Source: a virus
IMG/VR virus record: IMGVR_UViG_3300017749_000166
Coordinates: 1-21,328 of that record
Strand: one strand, 5' to 3'
Length of the DNA: 21,328 nt
How positions within the stretch are numbered: position 1 is the stretch's first letter; every line of letters starts with the position of its first letter. A model generated the notes under the pieces. It saw only the letters and a list, made by a program, of their open reading frames with translations. It did not search any database and had not been told where the DNA came from. Both the position numbers and the translations under genes were made by a program. Positions 5,904 to 12,664 of the stretch are shown one piece after another.

Positions 5904-6545
5904 ATGAAGATTTGTATAATATATGGACATCACAATACTAAAAGCAGTTTTAATGCGGCAATCAGAGATACTTTTATTGAAGAAGCCACTTTGTGCGGAC
6001 ACGAAATAGATTTAATTAATCTGTTTGACGAGGAAGTGCAATTACCGTTTTACAATTCGGATGTCAATCCACCACCACAGATTGTATTAGATTATAGAAA
6101 AAGATTAGAAAACAGTGACGTGATGTTCCTTATAGGATCATGCCACAATTTAAGGATGCCAACCATATTAGAAAATTGGGTCGACTGGGTATTGCACCCT
6201 AAATGGTTTTTCAGTTATAGAGCACTGGTGCCTGGCAGTAAGTATTTCAAGAACTATGGATATCCTGTGCCTGGAGCAATGAATGGCAAATTAGGTTTAA
6301 TATCCATCACATATGGTGGACCTATGGTCACTTACTTTAATTTCAGTCTGTTTGATAATATTCCTTACAGAAGAATAAAGAAAGCAGTTTTTAATTTAGG
6401 TGGCATGGTCACCAAGTATATAAGATTTTATTCTGTATTGCCTGGCATGGAGAAAAAAGAATTTGATAATCATATGGATAGAGTAAGAAAACTTGCAAGA
6501 AGTTTAAATCCAGACAAAAAGAAAAAGATTAGTTGGTGGGGATAA
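5904..6545 (+). CDS. flavodoxin-fold NAD(P)H oxidoreductase (quinone reductase type)
   Basis: A 213-residue protein resembling the Flavodoxin_2 group (MdaB, KefF, NQO-like), which binds FMN or FAD and moves electrons from NAD(P)H to quinones or other acceptors. The N-terminus, MKICIIYGHHNTKSSFNAAI, matches the first strand and phosphate loop of these flavoproteins. The segment SDVMFLIGSCHNLRMPTILENWVDWVL corresponds to the second flavin-contacting loop and the conserved NW-D-V-L helix. LGLISITYGGP fits the third loop. Length is normal for the family. The ATG directly follows the previous stop, with AAGGAAA upstream. A phage-borne oxidoreductase next to Fe-S genes suggests redox support of the host cell; the substrate cannot be read from sequence. 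Confidence 0.8.
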   Translation: MKICIIYGHHNTKSSFNAAIRDTFIEEATLCGHEIDLINLFDEEVQLPFYNSDVNPPPQIVLDYRKRLENSDVMFLIGSCHNLRMPTILENWVDWVLHPKWFFSYRALVPGSKYFKNYGYPVPGAMNGKLGLISITYGGPMVTYFNFSLFDNIPYRRIKKAVFNLGGMVTKYIRFYSVLPGMEKKEFDNHMDRVRKLARSLNPDKKKKISWWG

Positions 6546-6715
6546 TGACTGAACAAGAATATCTTGAAACATTTGTTAAAGAACTGCATAACGAGATTGA
6601 ACTAGACAAGCAAAAAGCATTCATGCACAAAAAAATGTATGGGACTTGGACTTCAGAAGAGATTATCAGTGCTATGAAAAACTTATGCCCAGAGGCGTGG
6701 GAAAACTATGATTAA
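6545..6715 (+). CDS. hypothetical acidic protein, 56 aa
   Basis: Begins at the ATG sharing one base with the oxidoreductase stop, with GGTGGGG upstream; an ATG 12 nt earlier is less favoured. It is an acidic, probably helical protein (MTEQEYLETFVKELHNEIELDKQ) ending CPEAWENYD. The stop overlaps the next gene by 8 nt. No family recognised. Confidence 0.7.
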   Translation: MTEQEYLETFVKELHNEIELDKQKAFMHKKMYGTWTSEEIISAMKNLCPEAWENYD

Positions 6716-7409
6716 AAAAGTATCCAGCAGAAAGAAGAAAGAACTTGTAAAAGCAATTAAAAATCCTAACAGATATTTTAAATTAGATTTTGGACGTTAT
6801 GGTGGTGAAGTTGCTATGGGTGAAATCACAAAAGCACAATACGATTATTGGTCAGAAAAAGGTCATGATGAATTCAGTGATTACATGAGTCAATTAGGAT
6901 TTGATATGCTGGTTGCCAATAAAGGTATTCCTAAAGAAGCACAGTTTGATAGAGAATTTTTTGAGTACGAAGATATTTGTCATATGTCAGGACCTGAACT
7001 AGCAAGTAGCCAGACAATGACCATAACGGAATGCGATAAAGATGGTCATTCAATGCAGGATGATGAAGGTAATTTTTTACAAGATAAAGTGATAGATGTA
7101 GATGATTTTGAAAAGCACAAGATAGAAACTTTGTGTTTGGGAGATCACGATTCAGGATCAGAAAGTTGTAAAGACAAATATTTCATGTTTGGTCAGTATT
7201 TTAATAAAGGTACATGGTACACAGAAGAAATTATTACCACAGATCACAGAGGATTGGATCTTAAAAAAATAAAAATCAATTATGAAAATGCAGATGGTTT
7301 CAAAGTATTTTACGATGTTCAGTATGATGGCTATGATTATTATTTGCAAGAAGACTCAACAGGCAAGAGCTCTGCTTTTTATGTGGTAGCGGGAGAAAAT
7401 TTACTATGA
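6708..7409 (+). CDS. hypothetical soluble protein, 233 aa
   Basis: A soluble protein with a short basic N-terminus (MIKKVSSRKKKELVKAIK) and an acidic remainder rich in aspartate, tyrosine and phenylalanine. The middle part has a CDKDGHSMQDDEGNF segment that looks calcium-loop-like but does not match an EF-hand. The C-terminal 90 residues alternate in a beta-like pattern (MFGQYFNKGTWYTEEIITTD, KVFYDVQYDGYDYYL). No signal peptide or membrane helix. It starts 8 nt inside the previous gene and ends in an ATGA overlap with a tiny downstream frame. I cannot assign a function. Confidence 0.75.
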   Translation: MIKKVSSRKKKELVKAIKNPNRYFKLDFGRYGGEVAMGEITKAQYDYWSEKGHDEFSDYMSQLGFDMLVANKGIPKEAQFDREFFEYEDICHMSGPELASSQTMTITECDKDGHSMQDDEGNFLQDKVIDVDDFEKHKIETLCLGDHDSGSESCKDKYFMFGQYFNKGTWYTEEIITTDHRGLDLKKIKINYENADGFKVFYDVQYDGYDYYLQEDSTGKSSAFYVVAGENLL

Positions 7410-7483
7410 TAGAGTTGTTGGTGTTTGCTACAATATTCACGTTGATAGTTTTACTAACTGGAGGTCCTGGTAACAGTGCCTAA
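7406..7483 (+). CDS. 25-aa membrane peptide (tentative)
   Basis: A 26-codon frame starting in an ATGA overlap with the previous stop, with GGGAG about 11 nt upstream. It is almost entirely hydrophobic (MIELLVFATIFTLIVLLTG) and ends with a short polar tail, so it predicts a single membrane-spanning peptide. It fills the only space between two genes, and the GTG of the next gene lies inside it, behind GGAGGT at its 3' end. It may be a real micro-protein or only a translational bridge. Confidence 0.45.
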   Translation: MIELLVFATIFTLIVLLTGGPGNSA

Positions 7484-7718
7484 ATCATACAAAAAATACA
7501 CAATAGATATCAAAGTAGGTGATAAAATCCAAGTGGGAAGATTTAGAAACGTTACCACAATGGTTAAAAATATAACAATAGACGAACATGGACAGCCAAT
7601 TATTCACACCAGCAAAGGAAAGAAAAAATTGTTTAGTTGCAGAATTCACAAACTTACACCCGGAACGAAAACTCCAAAACAAATACTTTTAGAAGTAAAG
7701 AATCATAAAAAAACTTGA
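7476..7718 (+). CDS. small basic protein with beta-barrel-like N-terminus, GTG start
   Basis: An 80-residue protein starting with GTG at 7476, supported by GGAGGT at 7461-7466 about 9 nt upstream. No ATG is available nearby. The N-terminal part, KYTIDIKVGDKIQVGRFRNVTTMVKNI, reads like a small SH3-like beta barrel with the VGDKIQVGRF turn common in such folds, and the tail is lysine-rich. Nucleic-acid or ribosome binding is plausible for a basic barrel but unproven. It is the last gene before an intergenic promoter region. Confidence 0.7.
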   Translation: MPKSYKKYTIDIKVGDKIQVGRFRNVTTMVKNITIDEHGQPIIHTSKGKKKLFSCRIHKLTPGTKTPKQILLEVKNHKKT

Positions 7719-7752
7719 TTTTCCTTTCAAGAGACTATATACCATTTATAGT
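7715..7752 (+). promoter_or_regulatory. weak promoter candidate upstream of the 7756 gene
   Basis: TTGATT at 7715-7720 overlaps the previous stop codon. TATATA at 7736-7741 gives a short 15-bp spacer, and TATAGT at 7747-7752 lies just before the ATG. The downstream gene has no Shine-Dalgarno (TATAGTACC precedes its ATG), so a promoter close to the start codon is expected, but neither -10 candidate is ideal. Confidence 0.35.
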
Positions 7753-7755
7753 ACC

Positions 7756-8598
7756 ATGGAAAAAACAGATATACAAAAGCCAACAATTCAGCAAAGAATA
7801 GATGTAAGGGTAACAGAAATACTGGAACCTGTGGAGATGTGGCTTGACCGTCATGCATTTAATCCAGACAAATTCAATCCCAAAACACTTAAATTGGTTG
7901 ATCTTTTCAAACGTGAAAAAGTAGGTGGTGTCCATGCACGTAAAATTCAAGAAAAGTATGAAGACATATATCAAGAATACAAATTGCTATTGAACCTGCG
8001 TAAAAAGAATATTAAGTTCGAAGAATTAGATGAGGAAGGTACAAACGATTCAGATGAAAGACAATTACTAGAAGCATATGAAACTGTAAATGACGCAACA
8101 ATACTTAAAGGTATAGAAGCATATGATAATATTTTCGAAGCCTGCGATTACATGATTACAATAGCCAATGCAAATCGTAAGCCGAGAAAGAGAAAAGAAA
8201 AATCGCCTGAGAAGTTGGTAGCAAAATTAAAATACAAAATCGAGGATACAAAATTGGACATAAAATCAATCGATCCAACTGAAATTATCTATGCTGAATC
8301 ACTTTGGGTTTACAATACAAAAACTAGGAAATTAGGACATTATAAAGCCAAGGTGCTTGATCCACGTGGAATGAATAGACCGGGCACAGGATTAATGGTT
8401 AAAGGCACAACAATTACAGGCTTTGACGAAGAAACCAGCATACAAAAAACGTTGCGTAAACCTGAACAGCAGTTAAAAGACTTTGCAGATAGCGGCCCTA
8501 TCAAGGTGATTGGGTTTTACGATGGCATTAAAACCATGCCTATTAAACTGAATGGACGTATTAACAATGAAGTTCTATTGTTAAGAGCAGTTAGATAA
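7756..8598 (+). CDS. conserved T4-like marine phage protein, possibly structural
   Basis: A 280-residue soluble protein. The N-terminal 150 residues are helical and charged (EILEPVEMWLDRHAFNPDKF, then KIQEKYEDIYQEYKLLLNL, then DNIFEACDYMITIAN). A basic linker (RKPRKRKEKSPEKLVAKLKYK) follows. The C-terminal domain contains AESLWVYNTKTRKLGHYKA, then KGTTITGFDEETSIQKTLRKPEQQL, and ends NGRINNEVLLLRAVR. From memory, proteins with this WVYNTK...RKPEQ...GRIN...LLR order recur in T4-like cyanophages as conserved proteins of unknown role; I have not verified this. It precedes the fibre-like gene at 8607, consistent with a virion or assembly role, which is inference. Confidence 0.75.
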   Translation: MEKTDIQKPTIQQRIDVRVTEILEPVEMWLDRHAFNPDKFNPKTLKLVDLFKREKVGGVHARKIQEKYEDIYQEYKLLLNLRKKNIKFEELDEEGTNDSDERQLLEAYETVNDATILKGIEAYDNIFEACDYMITIANANRKPRKRKEKSPEKLVAKLKYKIEDTKLDIKSIDPTEIIYAESLWVYNTKTRKLGHYKAKVLDPRGMNRPGTGLMVKGTTITGFDEETSIQKTLRKPEQQLKDFADSGPIKVIGFYDGIKTMPIKLNGRINNEVLLLRAVR

Positions 8599-8601
8599 AT
8601 A
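8594..8601 (+). promoter_or_regulatory. T4-like late promoter motif
   Basis: GATAAATA, matching the NATAAATA form of the T4 late promoter (TATAAATA). It contains the stop codon of the upstream gene. By T4 geometry the +1 falls five bases after the motif plus one, at 8607, which is the A of the next ATG. No Shine-Dalgarno is present, so the transcript would be leaderless. Confidence 0.55.
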
Positions 8602-8606
8602 ACTGT

Positions 8607-9488
8607 ATGAACGACTCAAATGACATCTTACGAATAAAAGACGGGCTTATTAGACTAGGAAATGCTGTAGAATCTCTACAAGCACAAGACAGTTCACAGG
8701 GCGATTTTGTTGGTTTAGACAAAAGTATAGATTTTAAACAAGTTGGAAGAACTACTATTGCAGGCAAAGGATTGCAATGGAGCGGTGATGGTGCAACTAA
8801 AGTATTAAATTTCCAAACAAATCCATCAAGAATTTTTTCAAGTGAACCAATTGACTTGATGAAAGACAGAGAATACATGATTAACAATGCTCCTGTTCTT
8901 TCAGAAAATGCACTAGGGCCAGGTGTAAGAACATCTAATCTTAGACAGGTTGGAATATTAAATGGTTTAACAGTTAATGGCAATATTAACATTGACTCGT
9001 TTGTGTTCTACGACAGTGGAATGAGCAGACTAGGAATTGGAACTGAGGCTATGAATGGTCAATTATCAGTTGGTTCTAATTCAGCAGAATTTGTAGTTGA
9101 ACCTGGAGAACGCACAATAGGTATAGGTGCGTACACAGCCAGCGAATTAAGATTACAAACAGACAACACAGACAGAATTACAATATCAGCAGAAGGCAAT
9201 ATCAAATTAGGCAACCAAGGTGCAAGTGACACCAAAATTAATATGTATGGTAAATTAGGAGTTGGCATAACTCAAATAGATCCAGAGGTGCAAGTAGATG
9301 TAGCAGGTGCAATAAAATTTGCAGGCAGAAAGTTTTTAGTGTCTCAGGATATACCAAACAGCGGTTCGTACTCACAGGGAGACACAATATGGAATTCAAA
9401 TCCAACACCAGGCAACGTAATGGGTTGGGTATGTGTTAAATCAGGGACTCCAGGAGTATGGAAATCATTCGGAAGTATTTCAAACTAA
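8607..9488 (+). CDS. tail-fibre-like virion protein
   Basis: A 293-residue protein rich in Gly, Asn, Ser and Thr with beta-repeat composition. The first 25 residues form a short helix (DILRIKDGLIRLGNAVESLQ). The middle has fibre-type repeats such as NGLTVNGNINIDSF and RLGIGTEAMNGQLSVGSN, then ISAEGNIKLGN and YGKLGVGI, recalling the short beta segments of phage fibre shafts. The last 40 residues (SGSYSQGDTIWNSNPTPG, then GWVCVKSGTPGVWKSFG) form a terminal domain often seen at the end of fibre and collar proteins. It has a late promoter motif upstream and lies near other fibre genes. The exact place in the particle is unknown. Confidence 0.75.
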   Translation: MNDSNDILRIKDGLIRLGNAVESLQAQDSSQGDFVGLDKSIDFKQVGRTTIAGKGLQWSGDGATKVLNFQTNPSRIFSSEPIDLMKDREYMINNAPVLSENALGPGVRTSNLRQVGILNGLTVNGNINIDSFVFYDSGMSRLGIGTEAMNGQLSVGSNSAEFVVEPGERTIGIGAYTASELRLQTDNTDRITISAEGNIKLGNQGASDTKINMYGKLGVGITQIDPEVQVDVAGAIKFAGRKFLVSQDIPNSGSYSQGDTIWNSNPTPGNVMGWVCVKSGTPGVWKSFGSISN

Positions 9489-9784
9489 ACATAAAAAAAC
9501 AAGTTGGCTTATGGGCGTGGATTGGACGTGTGGCTCCACTATCTGCTCTGCTGGTTTTGTGTTTGGTGCTTTTTTATGAGGTCAACACATGGCTTGAAGC
9601 CGCACTAATATTCATTGCATTCTCATTCAGTATCACAGCCTTTGTATGGTGGTGGTGGGTAATTTATGCAGTACGTGATATTTTTACAATGTTAAATTCA
9701 GCGAATAAAAAATTTGAGCAAGTTCTTTTTGAAATTAAAAACATCAAAATGGAAACAAACAAATTGAAAAAACGTAAAAAATAA
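9458..9784 (+). CDS. two-helix membrane protein, possible lysis or membrane function
   Basis: A 108-residue protein overlapping the fibre-like gene by 31 nt. The ATG at 9458 has AGGAG only one base away, which is too close, but no other ATG or GTG near by gives the full hydrophobic region, so the exact start is unsure. Two hydrophobic segments lie at about 25-41 and 46-70, the second with a tryptophan run (AFVWWWWVIYAV). The last 35 residues are basic and coiled-coil-like (KKFEQVLFEIKNIKMETNKLKKRKK). Hairpin topology with a basic cytoplasmic tail is compatible with a holin, but no lysin gene is adjacent, so holin is only one possibility. Confidence 0.65.
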   Translation: MEIIRKYFKLNIKKQVGLWAWIGRVAPLSALLVLCLVLFYEVNTWLEAALIFIAFSFSITAFVWWWWVIYAVRDIFTMLNSANKKFEQVLFEIKNIKMETNKLKKRKK

Positions 9785-9790
9785 ATCTTT

Positions 9791-10393
9791 ATGCTAGTAA
9801 TTGGAAACGGCGAAAGTCGTAAAGGTGTGAACATTGATGATTTGCCAATCGAAAAAGTTGGCTGTAATGCAATCATTAGAGATTACACTGTGCACCATCT
9901 GGTGTGCTGTGATAAAAAGATGGTTGTAGAATCATTAGACAATAAACGTATTTCAAATCAAAACATTTACACAAGAAGTGATTGGAAAAATTTATTCCCA
10001 GGAGTAAAAAATGTTCCTGAATTGTGGTACGAATCAGATGAAAGAATTGATCAACCATGGCATTGGGGCAGTGGCGATTATGCTGTGTTGTTGGCAAGTG
10101 AAATATCTAAGTCAAAGCAGTTGCATCTAATAGGATTTGATTTGTTTGGCTCAGAAGGCAAGGTTAATAACCTGTACAAAGATACCAAAAACTATGTCAA
10201 AGCAGACAGTCATCAAGTAGATCCATCGTATTGGATCTATCATCTAGCCAAAATATTTGAACATTTCACAGATAAAGAATACATAGTGTATTCAGATTAC
10301 GGTATTAAGACTCCAGAATCATGGAAAAGTTTGCAAAATGTCCGTTTGGACAGTTTGGATAATTTAAAAACAAATGTAGAGAATAACCATTGA
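9791..10393 (+). CDS. GNGESR-motif protein, sugar- or nucleotide-binding-like
   Basis: A 200-residue soluble protein. It starts MLVIGNGESRKG, a first strand and tight turn with G5-N-G-E-S-R10. Turns of this kind (GNGxS) begin the Rossmann-like folds of GT42 sialyltransferases and of DUF115/MptE-type proteins. Further strands are VGCNAIIRDY, HHLVCCDKKMVVES, and LHLIGFDLFGSEGKVNNLY, the last with an aspartate that could face the active site. The context is a QueD-like enzyme and a DxD glycosyltransferase, so a role in making or attaching a sugar or nucleotide modification is reasonable but inferred. No Shine-Dalgarno is visible. AATAAATC at 9780-9787 is a near-match to the late motif. Confidence 0.6.
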   Translation: MLVIGNGESRKGVNIDDLPIEKVGCNAIIRDYTVHHLVCCDKKMVVESLDNKRISNQNIYTRSDWKNLFPGVKNVPELWYESDERIDQPWHWGSGDYAVLLASEISKSKQLHLIGFDLFGSEGKVNNLYKDTKNYVKADSHQVDPSYWIYHLAKIFEHFTDKEYIVYSDYGIKTPESWKSLQNVRLDSLDNLKTNVENNH

Positions 10394-10418
10394 CATTTTG
10401 TCTAAATAAAGTTATTAT
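10390..10418 (+). promoter_or_regulatory. sigma70 promoter for the QueD-like gene
   Basis: Perfect TTGACA at 10390-10395, 17-bp spacer, TATTAT at 10413-10418. The -35 overlaps the TGA stop of the previous gene. GACA (10392-10395) and TGTC (10399-10402) form a small dyad. The predicted +1, seven bases after the -10 box, is 10425, the A of the ATG, so the transcript may have no leader. Confidence 0.75.
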
Positions 10419-10424
10419 AAAAAG

Positions 10425-10871
10425 ATGATATATTACAGCACAAAAACATATGGAAATGACAGAGGATTTAGTTGTGCATTTAGACAGCCTAACGCAAGTC
10501 ACAGTCATTGTTCACTAATACATGGTTACAGTTTAGGATTTAAATTTACATTTACATCAGAAAAACTGGATGATAAAAACTGGGTTTATGACTTTGGAAA
10601 TTGTAAATGGATTAAAAAGTTTCTAGAAGACAAATTTGACCACACACTTGCACTAGACAAATCAGATCCGCATTTTGATTATCTTTTTGATATGAAAAAC
10701 AAAGGACTTGCTAATGTCGTTGTAATGGATGGTGTTGGTTGTGAAAAATTTGCAGAACACGTTTATAAATTTGTTGCTCCTGAAGTGGAAAAACAAACAG
10801 ATCAAAGAGTAAGCCTTAAAAGTGTAGAAGTGTTTGAACATGGAGCCAACAGTGCTATATATTCTGCATGA
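10425..10871 (+). CDS. queD: 6-pyruvoyl-tetrahydropterin / 6-carboxy-tetrahydropterin synthase family protein
   Basis: The family converts dihydroneopterin triphosphate in tetrahydropterin or, as QueD, preQ0/queuosine synthesis, using zinc held by three histidines. This 148-residue protein (full family length) has the characteristic HCSLIHGYSLGFKF (residues 28-41), YDFGNCKWIKKFL, FDHTLAL (DH pair), and SVEVFEHGANSAIY near the end. The usual zinc residues differ: the AAH position reads CAF (F19), and HGH reads HGY (Y35). Histidines at 26, 28 and 33 remain, so the metal site may be rearranged or partial. I recall a proteobacterial subgroup with similar SHC...HGYA motifs. No other queuosine gene is in the window. 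It overlaps the glycosyltransferase gene by 4 nt. Confidence 0.8.
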   Translation: MIYYSTKTYGNDRGFSCAFRQPNASHSHCSLIHGYSLGFKFTFTSEKLDDKNWVYDFGNCKWIKKFLEDKFDHTLALDKSDPHFDYLFDMKNKGLANVVVMDGVGCEKFAEHVYKFVAPEVEKQTDQRVSLKSVEVFEHGANSAIYSA

Positions 10872-11575
10872 AGAAATATGTTATTTGTTTAAAACATGGT
10901 AAGAAGTATGGCCCAGAGTATGTGAATACTCTTGCAAAAATGGTCAAAAGAAATTGCACACTTGACTATGAATTTGTTTGCTACACAGAAGATCCAACAG
11001 GAATAGACCTCAACCTAGTAACCATAAGACCTTTGCCCACAGCATACAGAATAGGTGGATGGTGGTTCAAGCCTTTACTTTTTAATCCTGATTCCAATGA
11101 ACGTGGTACGATGTTGTACATAGATTTAGATGTAATAATTTTTAGAAACATTGACAAACTGTTTACACATCTAAAAGATCAATTCCTTGTGCTACGTGAT
11201 TTCAACAGATGGCGTCAAAAAGGTTGGAAGAAATTTAATTCATCTGTGGTGCGTTGGAACACCGGTCAACATCCGCAAATATACAAGAACTTTGTTGCAG
11301 ACACAATGAACATTTCAAGAAGATTTCACGGAGACCAAGATTGGTTGTTTGCACAGGTTAATAAAGACTTTCAATATTTTCCTGATGAATGGATTCAAAG
11401 TTACAAATGGGAAATGAGAGGTATGCCTCCATTAACCAGAGATGCGGCTGGACATAGAAACTTTGTGTCTCCAGGCGTGCCAAAAATAAAACCTGAAACA
11501 TCAATTGCTGTATTTCATGGAGATCCTAATCCTAAAGTTTGTTGTGATCCTTGGTGCAAAGAAAACTGGCGTTGA
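10868..11575 (+). CDS. glycosyltransferase with DxD motif (GT-A fold, GT8-like)
   Basis: A 235-residue cytoplasmic enzyme expected to transfer a sugar from a nucleotide-sugar. It starts MKKYVICLKHGKKYGPEYVNTL, the first strand and helix of a GT-A fold. YIDLDVIIF carries the metal-binding D86-x-D88. NSSVVRWNTGQ is an acceptor-loop region, then GDQDWL at 155-160, then a C-terminal FHGDPNP, where His would bind the diphosphate as in GT8 enzymes. The order and length fit a GT8-like enzyme. It is translated together with the QueD-like gene (ATGA overlap). The acceptor could be phage DNA, virion protein or host surface glycan; I cannot tell. Confidence 0.8.
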   Translation: MKKYVICLKHGKKYGPEYVNTLAKMVKRNCTLDYEFVCYTEDPTGIDLNLVTIRPLPTAYRIGGWWFKPLLFNPDSNERGTMLYIDLDVIIFRNIDKLFTHLKDQFLVLRDFNRWRQKGWKKFNSSVVRWNTGQHPQIYKNFVADTMNISRRFHGDQDWLFAQVNKDFQYFPDEWIQSYKWEMRGMPPLTRDAAGHRNFVSPGVPKIKPETSIAVFHGDPNPKVCCDPWCKENWR

Positions 11576-11600
11576 CGCACACCGAAATATTTGCTATAAT
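11572..11600 (+). promoter_or_regulatory. strong sigma70 promoter with extended -10
   Basis: TTGACG at 11572-11577, 17-bp spacer, TATAAT at 11595-11600 preceded by TGC (extended -10). The -35 overlaps the TGA stop of the glycosyltransferase gene. The predicted +1 is 11606-11607, at the ATG of the UV endonuclease, which has no Shine-Dalgarno. A leaderless transcript is likely. Confidence 0.8.
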
Positions 11601-11605
11601 AAAAT

Positions 11606-12649
11606 ATGATTAGACGTATTGGATTTTGCTGTCAATGGTTTCACCATGATAGAACTCTTAAAAAGAAACAATTAGAAGAAATAGAAAGACCAATGAACAC
11701 ACGTTCAACTACTGTGCGTTGGTTAAATGAACACAAAGACGAAGCAGAAGCAAAACTAGATTTTGTATTCAAACACAACATACAAGGTATTAAAAATTTA
11801 ATCCTTAAAGTTTCAACACTGCCTAAAAGCAGACGTATGTGTAGAATTTCATCTCCCATATTACCGGTGGCAACACAGGCGGACTGGAGATACTATTGGA
11901 CCAAACCCGAGATTATAAAATATTGTGAAAAGCATTTTGCTGAAGCAGGTGACTTGGCAAGATTACACGATGTAAAAGTAAGTTTTCATCCAGGACAATT
12001 CACAGTGTTGGCAAGTGAAACTCCAGACATTGTGGATCGTAGCATAGATGAATTTGAATATCATGTGAACATGGCACGTTGGATGGGATTTGGTAAATCA
12101 TTTCAAGATGGTTGCAAAATTAATGTACACATCTCTGGTAGACAAGGTCCAGAAGGCATTATAAAAGCACTGCCTAGACTGTCGCCTGAAGCAAGAAACT
12201 TGATCACCATTGAGAATGATGAAATGAGTTGGGGACTTGATGCAAGTCTAGAACTAGAAAAACATTGTGCCTTGGTGTTGGACATACATCATCATTGGGT
12301 GCGTACTGGAGAATATCTACAAGCCACAGACGACAGGGTAAAAAGAGTTGTGGACTCATGGCGTGGTGTAAGACCTACCATGCACTATTCTTATTCAAGA
12401 GACGAATGGTTGACTCCTGCTTATCCAGATGGAAAAATGCATGAAGGTTTTCATGACATGGAAACACTTTTATCTAAAGGTTGTAAGAAACAAAAATTGA
12501 GAGCACACAGCGAACGATTACCAAATCGTGCAGTGAATGAATGGGCATTGAGTTTTCTACCGCAACTAGACATACAAGTTGAAGCAAAAATGAAGAATCA
12601 AGCGGCAGAGCAACTCCATAACCAGGCTTTAGAACTAGGATTAGTTTAA
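11606..12649 (+). CDS. uvsE: UV damage endonuclease (UVDE/UvsE family)
   Basis: Cuts DNA 5' to pyrimidine dimers and other lesions, starting repair without glycosylase activity. The 347-residue protein has the family's TIM-barrel signatures in order: IGFCCQWFHHDR at the N-terminus, RISSPILP (from residue 80), SFHPGQFTVLAS (from residue 126), INVHISG, TIENDEMSWG (E203 to E206 area), LVLDIHHHWV, and KLRAHSERLPNRAVNEW near the C-terminus. The His/Asp/Glu residues of these motifs form the metal-ion site. Length is usual for the family. It is driven by its own promoter with the ATG at the predicted +1. A sunlit aquatic phage would gain from such repair. Followed by superoxide dismutase, another damage-related gene. 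Confidence 0.92.
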   Translation: MIRRIGFCCQWFHHDRTLKKKQLEEIERPMNTRSTTVRWLNEHKDEAEAKLDFVFKHNIQGIKNLILKVSTLPKSRRMCRISSPILPVATQADWRYYWTKPEIIKYCEKHFAEAGDLARLHDVKVSFHPGQFTVLASETPDIVDRSIDEFEYHVNMARWMGFGKSFQDGCKINVHISGRQGPEGIIKALPRLSPEARNLITIENDEMSWGLDASLELEKHCALVLDIHHHWVRTGEYLQATDDRVKRVVDSWRGVRPTMHYSYSRDEWLTPAYPDGKMHEGFHDMETLLSKGCKKQKLRAHSERLPNRAVNEWALSFLPQLDIQVEAKMKNQAAEQLHNQALELGLV

Positions 12650-12650
12650 A

Positions 12651-12658
12651 AATAAATA
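12651..12658 (+). promoter_or_regulatory. T4-like late promoter motif
   Basis: AATAAATA, matching NATAAATA, just after the UV endonuclease stop. T4 geometry puts +1 at 12664, one base before the superoxide dismutase ATG at 12665. No Shine-Dalgarno is present. Confidence 0.5.
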
Positions 12659-12664
12659 CATTAT

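Noticed and set aside
7022-7080. EF-hand calcium site in the 233-aa protein
   Set aside because: The DKDGHSMQDDEGNF stretch is acidic, but spacing and ligand positions do not match the EF-hand loop.
9780-9787. AATAAATC as a late promoter for the GNGESR gene
   Set aside because: It has a mismatch at the last base and T4 geometry would put +1 at 9793, past the first base of the ATG, so it is not listed as a promoter.
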